From RPQJ01 sp963714645 (lineage in GTDB: Bacteria; Pseudomonadota; Gammaproteobacteria; Steroidobacterales; Steroidobacteraceae), in contig CAVQQX010000156.1 in NCBI GenBank assembly GCA_963714645.1, positions 1-20,020 on the forward strand: a DNA stretch of 20,020 bases. Reading direction: 5' to 3'. The notes below the pieces were generated by a model. That model was given only the letters and a program-made list of their open reading frames with translations. It made no database searches and was not told the origin of the DNA. The position numbers were made by a program, and so were the translations under genes. Below, piece by piece: positions 14,695 through 20,020 of this stretch; within the stretch, counting starts at the first letter, position 1; every line of letters starts with the position of its first letter.

Positions 14695-17673
14695 TCAGAG
14701 GACCTTGAAGGAGAGCATGAATTCGTCCTCGCCCCTGTCGTCGCCCGAGAAGCCGCGTGCGTATCCCACGGAGAGCATCATCGGCAGCCGGTTGAGGACG
14801 TGCAATTGCAGGTCCAGCTGCACTCCCGCGTCGTAGGCGTCGACGCGGTCCGGCGCCGAGTCGGGGTTGGCGACCAGCGCCGTCGTGAACAGCGCGGGGC
14901 GAATCCAGCTGCCGTAGAATCCGGGGCTCCCGAGCCGCGCGAAGCGCAGCGGCGGCAGGTTCAACTCGAGCATGCCCTTGACGAAGGAGCGCCCGTTGAG
15001 CGCGTCGATCTCGAAGCCGGGCATGCTCAGGAGTTCGCGGTACCGCTTGGGCTCGCCGCTGTCGACATAGTTGTTGCGAAAGCCGCCGAAATAGGAGTTC
15101 GCGAGCGGGTCCTCACGGTCGCCCGATGCGACCCCGGCGCCGGTGCGCAGCCAGATCGACGCGTGGTTCTGGCCGAGCGGCCAGCCGACGTCGAACTTGC
15201 CGAGCAGCGCAGGAGTGAACTCGCCCTGCGCGTGATAGGTGTGTGCCATGATCGACCACAGGCGGCCCGTCTCGTCGTCGACCGCGCCGACGGAGGCACG
15301 GGGATAGCGGTACTCGACGCCGAATTGGGCTTCCGCGAGGCGGTCGGTCGGCGAGGGCACGTTCTGGAATCCCGGCAGCGAATCGAGGTCGCCGAAATAG
15401 GCGAGCTTGCCGACCAGGTACAGCGTCTGCGGCGGATCGAAGATCAGCGGGTGGTTGTAGTGGACGTACCCGCTGTAGCCTTCGCGACTGCGCTTTGTCG
15501 GGCCGAACAGGTCGTAGAAATCCCCCGCATTCCACTTGAGGCCCGCGGTCCAGTCGAAATGCCTGAAGTCGATCGCCGCGTGCACACGTTGCTTCGACGG
15601 CAGGTCTGAATCCGGGCTGTAGCTCAGGGTCACGTTGACACCGTCGAAACCGATCGGATCGCTGAACCGCGCGTGGCCGCCGAACGCGACGGAGTCCTTG
15701 TACCCCTCGAGGATCGGGTACAGCGACTCGCGCGAGATCTCGCGCAGCGGATGGTATTCGCGTTCGGATCGCACCTGAGCGGCGTAGTCGACCTGGCTCG
15801 GCGGGCCCGCGCCCCACTGCTGCACGACCGGGTGGGAACTTGCGATCTGTTCGCCGAGGAAACGGATGGCGCTCAGGTCCTCGGTCGGGTGCGCCTCGAT
15901 GGTCGCGGGCACGAAGCCTACGGACGCGTAGTGGAAGACGAGCAACCGCGATCCGTCGAGCTGCAACGGGCGGAAGTACCCGACTTCCGCATTGCTCATC
16001 GCATCGAGCTTGCGGGTGGCGAGGTCGTAGCGGTAGATGTTGGACACGCCCGTGTAGTAGGAACTGCCATAGAGGAAACGTCCGTCGGGCGAGAACGTGA
16101 ACCCTTCCGGCAGCGCGGTGCCCAGCTCGAACTTGTGCAGCGGCGTGGCATCGCCGGCGAGCAGCTTCTGGATGCTCATCACCCTGAGCTGCATGACCTG
16201 CATGCCGGAGCGCTCCCCGTCCGGGCCCGCCAGCGACAGCGACAGCAGTTCGCCGTCGGGTGAGATGTCCAGGTCGAAGGGCACCTCGCCGAACGGATAG
16301 ACGTGCACCGCCTTCCATTCGGTGTACGGTTGCTCCATGCGGACGACGATGACGAAACCGTTGTTCGTGCGCAGGCCCCAGAGCGAACGGTCCTTGGGAT
16401 TGAAGGCGAGGTCGCCGATCCGGTGCCCCTTGAACAGCACCCTCGAGACACCGGTCTTGATGTCGTACGCGAGGAGGTTCCGGTAGGTCAAGTTGTTGGT
16501 CGTGTAGAACAGCGTCTCGCTGCCGGGGTCATAGGCGAGCGACGCCACCCGATACGAAACCGGTCCCTCGATCTCGGCCAGTTCCTGCACGACTCCGGTC
16601 GCGAGCTCGATGCTGACCAGGTGCGCGACGCGCCCCGGATACCGGACGGCCGCGTAGAGCTTCGTCCGGTCGCTGCTCAGGTAGGCGCGCGAAATGGCCC
16701 CGAGCCCCCGCTGCGCGATCTCGCGGTACGGCGTGATCGGGTGTTCGCGCACGGCCGTCAGGTTCGCTTCCTGGAAGCCGCGTTCCCACGCGATCCATTC
16801 CTGCCATGCTCGCTCGAGCGACCGGCCGTAGACGCGCTCGAAATCCCGCTCGTAATAGCGCTCGGTGCCGTCGGCCCGCCGCAGCCAGTCGAGCAACTTC
16901 TGCGGCGTGTAAAGCATCGCCAGGTAGCTCATGAAGCGCGTGCCGTAGAGGTACGCGTTGGCGCCCGACTGGAAATCCACTTCCGTCCCTTTCGAGACCA
17001 GCCCGAGGGGGTCGTAGAAGCCGGCTTCGTCGCGCACCATGGCGCGGAAGACCATTTCGTCGTAGCCGCCCTGCGCGCGACCGAGCCCGCCGCCGTACCA
17101 CGTCTCCATGAAGACGGCGCTGCCCTCCTGGTACCAGCGGGGGGTGGAGGCACGGGGATTGGTGAGGTAGTTGTAGAGGATGCTCTCCGGATGCTCCGGG
17201 AACGGGGCGACCTTGCCCCCCAGCAGGCTGCGGGCCCGCCGGTCGCTGCGACTCGCCTGGTCGCCGACGAGGCTGTGCACGAGTTCGTGGTTCGCGAGCG
17301 TGTACACGCGCTCACCGGGACTGAACGTCTCGAACGACAGCACCGGCGGCGCCACGTCGATGTACACGCGATTGCGCGGCGCTCCGAGGATCGCCGTCGC
17401 GTTGCCGCGATCGGAAAAATCCTGGAGCAGCACCGAGATCCTGCCGTCGGGGTGGTACCCGAAGCGCGCCTGCTGGGCGGCCAGGCTGTTGACGAAGCAC
17501 TGCGTCACGTAGGGCGCGAGATAGCCGCCTTCGGGATCGAAGTAGACGACCTCGACGTCGTCCGTCTCTACGACCTTCATCCGCGGCGTTTCGGCGGACA
17601 GCTGGGGCACCGCGGCGAGCAGCCAAGCGGCAGCCGCCCAGGACTGTCTCGCCAGACGTGTTGTTCTTGTCAT
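14695..17673 (-). CDS. Secreted HExxH peptidase-like / beta-propeller / probable outer-membrane beta-barrel protein
   Basis: A 992-residue protein with a signal peptide (1-27, ending LSA). Residues about 30-350 resemble the MA-clan peptidase-like domain: NHELVH gives HExxH at 129-133, and the downstream WYQEGSAVFMETW supplies a candidate third zinc ligand at E183. Residues about 350-690 contain repeated WD40/TolB-like blades, e.g. ISPDGELLSLSL and FSPDGRFLYGSSYYTGVSNIYRYDL. From about 700 the sequence alternates in beta-barrel fashion (VNVTLSYSPDS, QTLYLVGKLAYFG, AEAQFGVEYRYP) and ends DEFMLSFKVL, like surface-antigen/BamA-type barrels. I infer an outer-membrane barrel carrying a periplasmic peptidase-propeller. 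The ATG at 17673 is chosen for the signal peptide; there is no good ribosome binding site, and the longer open frame upstream is shadow of the repeat gene. The substrate is unknown. Confidence 0.85.
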   Translation of the reverse strand: MTRTTRLARQSWAAAAWLLAAVPQLSAETPRMKVVETDDVEVVYFDPEGGYLAPYVTQCFVNSLAAQQARFGYHPDGRISVLLQDFSDRGNATAILGAPRNRVYIDVAPPVLSFETFSPGERVYTLANHELVHSLVGDQASRSDRRARSLLGGKVAPFPEHPESILYNYLTNPRASTPRWYQEGSAVFMETWYGGGLGRAQGGYDEMVFRAMVRDEAGFYDPLGLVSKGTEVDFQSGANAYLYGTRFMSYLAMLYTPQKLLDWLRRADGTERYYERDFERVYGRSLERAWQEWIAWERGFQEANLTAVREHPITPYREIAQRGLGAISRAYLSSDRTKLYAAVRYPGRVAHLVSIELATGVVQELAEIEGPVSYRVASLAYDPGSETLFYTTNNLTYRNLLAYDIKTGVSRVLFKGHRIGDLAFNPKDRSLWGLRTNNGFVIVVRMEQPYTEWKAVHVYPFGEVPFDLDISPDGELLSLSLAGPDGERSGMQVMQLRVMSIQKLLAGDATPLHKFELGTALPEGFTFSPDGRFLYGSSYYTGVSNIYRYDLATRKLDAMSNAEVGYFRPLQLDGSRLLVFHYASVGFVPATIEAHPTEDLSAIRFLGEQIASSHPVVQQWGAGPPSQVDYAAQVRSEREYHPLREISRESLYPILEGYKDSVAFGGHARFSDPIGFDGVNVTLSYSPDSDLPSKQRVHAAIDFRHFDWTAGLKWNAGDFYDLFGPTKRSREGYSGYVHYNHPLIFDPPQTLYLVGKLAYFGDLDSLPGFQNVPSPTDRLAEAQFGVEYRYPRASVGAVDDETGRLWSIMAHTYHAQGEFTPALLGKFDVGWPLGQNHASIWLRTGAGVASGDREDPLANSYFGGFRNNYVDSGEPKRYRELLSMPGFEIDALNGRSFVKGMLELNLPPLRFARLGSPGFYGSWIRPALFTTALVANPDSAPDRVDAYDAGVQLDLQLHVLNRLPMMLSVGYARGFSGDDRGEDEFMLSFKVL

Positions 17674-17717
17674 ATGCCGATGGTCGGGGCGACCCCTGCC
17701 CCGACGACCTGTACGCG

Positions 17718-17750
17718 AAAAAGGCGAACCCCCCGTGAGGAGGGTTCGCC
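17718..17750 (-). terminator. Rho-independent terminator after the Gly-Ala-Ser repeat gene
   Basis: GGCGAACCC (17723-17731) pairs with GGGTTCGCC (17742-17750), and on the minus strand the stem is followed by TTTTT (17722-17718). It separates the repeat-protein gene from the peptidase/barrel gene, so the latter probably has its own promoter in the short gap or relies on read-through. Confidence 0.8.
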
Positions 17751-17764
17751 GGCTCGCTAGGACT

Positions 17765-17783
17765 GCCCCGCTTGTGACGGGGC
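17765..17783 (-). other. Small GC hairpin just past the repeat gene stop codon
   Basis: GCCCCG (17765-17770) pairs with CGGGGC (17778-17783) around a 7-base loop, 8 bp beyond the stop at 17792 and 14 bp before the main terminator on the minus strand. It may protect the 3' end of the transcript. Confidence 0.4.
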
Positions 17784-17791
17784 GAGTGAGT

Positions 17792-18703
17792 TCAACGAGA
17801 AGAGCCCGACGCGCCAGCGGCGGCTGAGGCACCCGACGCACCCGCGGCGCCGGCAGCGCCCGAGGCTCCAGCTGCGCCCGAAGCACCCGAAGCGCCCTTG
17901 GCGGAAAGCGATGCACCCGCGGCACCCGCGGCACCCGAGGCACCCGAGGCACCCGAGGCACCCGACGCGCCCTTGGCGGAAAGCGATGCACCCGCGGCAC
18001 CCGCGGCACCCGACGCACCCGCGGCACCCGACGCGCCCCTGGCGGAGAGCGATGCACCCGCGGCACCCGAGGCACCCGAGGCACCCGAGGCACCCGAGGC
18101 GCCCTTGGCGGAAAGCGATGCACCCGCGGCACCCGACGCGCCCTTGGCGGAAAGCGATGCACCCGCGGCACCCGATGCGCCCTTGGCGGAGAGCGATGCA
18201 CCCGCGGCACCCGACGCGCCCGCCGCGGAGAGCGATGCACCCGCGGCACCCGACGCGCCCTTGGCGGAAAGCGATGCACCCGCGGCACCCGACGCGCCCG
18301 CCGCGGAGAGCGATGCACCCGCGGCACCCGACGCGCCCTTGGCGGAAAGCGATGCACCCGCGGCACCCGACGCGCCCGCCGCGGAGAGCGATGCACCCGC
18401 GGCACCCGACGCACCCCTGGCGGAGAGAGACGCACCCGCGGCGCCCGACGCGCCGGCCGCGCCCGAGGCAGCCGAGGCGCCGTCCAACGCCGCGGTGTTG
18501 ACCGCAGACTGCGTCGCGGCGCTGTCACCGAGGATCGTCGTGCCCCCGCCGTCGGCGCGGAAGCGCTTGGCCGGCACGATCGTACCTGCGGTGTCCATGA
18601 TGCCCGGCGGGTAGTCGAGCGCGATCATTCCAACCACGCCGATGACCGCAACCGCGCCACCGGCGATCCAGAACTTGCGACTGTTACCTGATTGACTGGC
18701 CAT
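17792..18703 (-). CDS. Membrane-anchored Gly-Ala-Ser repeat protein
   Basis: A 303-residue protein with a short positively charged N-terminus, one hydrophobic segment (about 11-29) and a 45-residue linker with AGTIVPAKRFRA at 39-50. From residue 75 to the end it is nearly pure Gly-Ala-Ser/Ala triplets. The core, 97-200, is eight copies of the 13-residue unit GASGAAGASLSA(K/A). Three longer variants follow (22, 22 and 25 residues), each ending LSAR or LSAK, then a 34-residue tail. The Gly-X-Y spacing recalls collagen- or silk-like proteins, interrupted by LSAK. Topology suggests an inner-membrane anchor with the repeats in the periplasm. The ATG has a good ribosome binding site (GGGAAGGAAAG just upstream). 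It follows an ECF sigma/anti-sigma pair by 100 bp and may be its target. I do not recognise a described family with certainty. Confidence 0.78.
   Translation of the reverse strand: MASQSGNSRKFWIAGGAVAVIGVVGMIALDYPPGIMDTAGTIVPAKRFRADGGGTTILGDSAATQSAVNTAALDGASAASGAAGASGAAGASLSARGASGAAGASLSAAGASGAAGASLSAKGASGAAGASLSAAGASGAAGASLSAKGASGAAGASLSAAGASGAAGASLSAKGASGAAGASLSAKGASGAAGASLSAKGASGASGASGASGAAGASLSARGASGAAGASGAAGAAGASLSAKGASGASGASGASGAAGAAGASLSAKGASGASGAAGASGAAGAAGASGASAAAGASGSSR
18104..18415 (-). repeat. Eight tandem 39-bp repeats within the Gly-Ala-Ser gene
   Basis: The region encodes residues 97-200 as eight exact-length 39-bp units (GASGAAGASLSA plus K or A). The last residue alternates A, K, A, K, A, K over the first six units, so the array also has a 78-bp higher-order period of about three copies. 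This is a pattern expected from recent unequal duplication. Unit length divisible by three keeps other frames open on both strands. Confidence 0.9.
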
Positions 18704-18755
18704 CGTCTTTCCTTCCCCTGTCGTGACCCGGTACGCCGGGCGCGGTAGTTGATAC

Positions 18756-18767
18756 GTAATTAATTAC
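18756..18767. promoter_or_regulatory. AT-rich 12-bp palindrome upstream of the repeat gene
   Basis: GTAATTAATTAC is a perfect palindrome, 52 bp upstream of the repeat-gene ATG (18703) and in the 100-bp gap after the anti-sigma gene. Such an AT island is unusual in this GC-rich sequence and could be a promoter -10 region or regulator site. No confident -35 or ECF-type promoter was identified. Confidence 0.4.
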
Positions 18768-18803
18768 TGGACTGTCTCGCGAAAGTTGGCGTCCGCCCTG
18801 GAA

Positions 18804-19511
18804 TTATTTTTCCGTCCTCGCATTCGGTTGCAGCGTCGCCGTTCGCAAGACTGCCCCCGACCCCGAGTCGCGAACGCTGATGGAGATCCGCGCCGGCCCC
18901 GTCGCGTCCCTGTGACTGAAACCGGCGCGAAGTTGGACCGGTTCATTGTGCGGTGCAGTGAAACCCGTGAGCCGGACCTCCTGTCCGTCCAGGCGGGCAA
19001 CCACCTCGACCGGTTGCGACGCCGTGAGCGAGGCATGCACGACGGGAGCCTGCGACGAACCCGCCAGGCGGATGGTCCCGCGCACCCCGTCGAGCCGCAG
19101 CTCGAGGCGCGACGGATCGGCTGGGACGCTGGCGATCGTCCCCGCCAGGTTGCGGGAATCGATTCCGTTCTCGGGCAGCACCCCGGACTGGAACGCGAGT
19201 GCACTCACGACCAGGCCTGCCGCGAACGACGCGGCATATCGCATCGCCGGCCACCGCGCCCACGGACGGCGGCGCGTCATCCCCCGTTCGGTGGCCGGCA
19301 ACGTCTGGAGGATCGATTCGCGCAGGTCGGCAGGCGGTTCCGCGGCCGGCAACGCGTCGATCGCATCGCAGGTTCGCCGAAGTCCGTCGCGTAGAGCCCG
19401 CAACTCCGGCTCGGCCAGCAGCAGGCGATTCAATTGCGCGCGCTGCGGACCGGTCAGCTCCCCGTCGATTTCGGCGTGGATCAGCGCCAGCCGGTGTTCA
19501 AGTTCGTTCAT
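18804..19511 (-). CDS. Membrane anti-sigma factor (RseA/RsiW-like organisation)
   Basis: A 235-residue single-pass protein. The N-terminal cytosolic domain (about 1-70) has the anti-sigma pattern LIHAEIDGELTGPQRAQLNRLL, followed by ELRALRDGLRRTCDAIDALP. The HxxxCxxC zinc motif of ZAS-type anti-sigma factors is absent. A hydrophobic segment lies at about 90-108, followed by a 125-residue periplasmic domain of beta-rich character (GTIRLAGSSQAPVVHASL, VEVVARLDGQEVRLTGF). It should hold the ECF sigma factor inactive at the membrane until a signal triggers its loss, often by proteolysis. The start at 19511 overlaps the sigma stop (ATGA), indicating translational coupling; an in-frame ATG at 19523 is an alternative. 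Sensor input is unknown. Confidence 0.85.
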   Translation of the reverse strand: MNELEHRLALIHAEIDGELTGPQRAQLNRLLLAEPELRALRDGLRRTCDAIDALPAAEPPADLRESILQTLPATERGMTRRRPWARWPAMRYAASFAAGLVVSALAFQSGVLPENGIDSRNLAGTIASVPADPSRLELRLDGVRGTIRLAGSSQAPVVHASLTASQPVEVVARLDGQEVRLTGFTAPHNEPVQLRAGFSHRDATGPARISISVRDSGSGAVLRTATLQPNARTEK

Positions 19512-20020
19512 TCCGGCGCCCATCCGCTGGATTCCATGGCTGTCTTCAGCAGCTGACGCGCGCTGAACAGACGGGATTTGACCGTCTTCTCGGCCACGCC
19601 GAGGATCGCCGCCATGTCCTCGTAGCTGCAGCCCAGGAAATGGCGCAGCACGATCACGGCGCGGTACTCGTCGCGCAGGCCGCCGATGGCCGCCGCGAGG
19701 CCGCCCGAGAGCTGGAGCCTGCGGACCGTATCGTCGGGACCGGGCTCGCCGTCGGCCATCTCCGCGTCGAGTGGCTCGCGAGGCCGACGTCGCTGCAGCG
19801 TGTTGATCGATTCATTGAGCGCGATCCGGTAAACCCAGCTGTAGAACCTGTGCGTCGGGTCGTAGTCCCCGAGATGCTCGTAGACCTTGAGGAAAACCGT
19901 CTGGGCCACGTCGCGGGCCTCCTCGCGGTCGTGCAGCATGCGCAGCGCCGCGTTGTAGACCGGCTTTTCGTAGCGAAGGACGAGCGCCTCGAACGCGCGT
20001 CGATCCCCGTCGCAACACCG
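19508..20020 (-). CDS. ECF-family RNA polymerase sigma factor (partial, cut by window edge)
   Basis: The last 170 residues are visible; the frame continues past 20020. Region 2 is seen as RRAFEALVLRYEKPVYNAALRMLHDREEARDVAQTVFLKVYEHL and HRFYSWVYRIALNESINTLQRRR. After an acidic linker, region 4 follows with LRDEYRAVIVLRHFLGCSYEDMAAILGVAEKTVKSRLFSARQLLK, containing the helix-turn-helix that reads the -35 element. An internal ATG at 19939 is not the start, because conserved region 2 extends upstream of it. It directs RNA polymerase to its own regulon when released by the anti-sigma factor, whose gene overlaps by 4 bp. The downstream same-strand envelope genes are candidate targets. Confidence 0.93.
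   Translation of the reverse strand, partial: RCCDGDRRAFEALVLRYEKPVYNAALRMLHDREEARDVAQTVFLKVYEHLGDYDPTHRFYSWVYRIALNESINTLQRRRPREPLDAEMADGEPGPDDTVRRLQLSGGLAAAIGGLRDEYRAVIVLRHFLGCSYEDMAAILGVAEKTVKSRLFSARQLLKTAMESSGWAPE

Noticed and set aside
17900..18481. A CRISPR-like appearance of regularly spaced repeats.
   Set aside because: There are no unique spacers, the units are in-frame coding repeats, and no cas genes are nearby.
17674..18528. An N-terminal extension of the peptidase/barrel gene into the repeat region.
   Set aside because: The extension is an Arg/Pro-rich shadow of the repeat gene and crosses its terminator. A good signal peptide begins at the ATG at 17673.
17898..18614. A plus-strand open frame rich in Ala-Pro-Glu-Asp repeats across the Gly-Ala-Ser gene.
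   Set aside because: It exists because the 39-bp repeat is a multiple of three and stop-free in several frames. The minus-strand gene has a good ribosome binding site, a membrane segment and a terminator; this one has none.

Overview
The window is a GC-rich (roughly two-thirds G+C by eye), gene-dense piece of a bacterial chromosome. Gene families and layout (ArsR/ArsC/Acr3, Uup, NfeD/SPFH, NapC/NirT-type cytochromes, RseA/RsiW-like anti-sigma factor, outer-membrane beta-barrel) point to a Gram-negative respiratory bacterium, most likely a proteobacterium. I cannot place it more finely from sequence alone.

Layout. (1) 71-1075, plus strand: a PIG3/zeta-crystallin-type quinone oxidoreductase. 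(2) 1130-3496, plus strand: a compact arsenic operon with a palindromic operator overlapping the promoter, arsR, a fused GNAT (ArsN-like)-ArsC arsenate reductase, and an Acr3 arsenite exporter, with overlapping or nearly abutting genes. (3) 3522-4943, minus strand: a short NfeD protein followed by its SPFH/stomatin partner. (4) 5083-9826, minus strand: a cytochrome cluster. In transcription order it holds an 11-heme c-type domain fused to a membrane b-type cytochrome (CbcL-like architecture), a membrane protein that is only the C-terminal half of a NrfD/HybB quinol-interacting subunit, a small monoheme cytochrome c, and a six-heme NapC/NirT-like protein whose first heme motif is CX3CH. Together they look like an inner-membrane quinol oxidation/periplasmic electron-transfer module, with a probable deletion scar and strong hairpins between its first two genes. 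(5) 9928-11560, minus strand: a large polytopic membrane protein gene that appears frameshifted or internally deleted. (6) 11672-13648, plus strand: paired 27-bp repeats, then an ABC-F ATPase of the Uup type. (7) 13645-20020, minus strand: an ECF sigma factor (cut by the window edge), its overlapping membrane anti-sigma factor, a single-pass protein made almost entirely of Gly-Ala-Ser repeats, a large secreted protein combining an HExxH peptidase-like domain, a beta-propeller-like region and a probable C-terminal beta-barrel, and a PrsW-family intramembrane protease.

The most interesting region is (7). A sigma factor/anti-sigma pair, a PrsW-type protease (the family that cleaves anti-sigma RsiW in Bacillus subtilis), a repeat-rich envelope protein and a probable outer-membrane peptidase/beta-barrel lie in one same-strand block. 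This suggests a self-contained envelope-sensing or envelope-remodelling system. The second is the cytochrome cluster with its truncated NrfD-like gene. The arsenic operon and NfeD/SPFH pair are more conventional, apart from the ArsN-ArsC fusion and a possibly leaderless arsR.

No tRNA, rRNA, CRISPR array or intact insertion sequence was seen, and no gene-free stretch exceeds about 300 bases.
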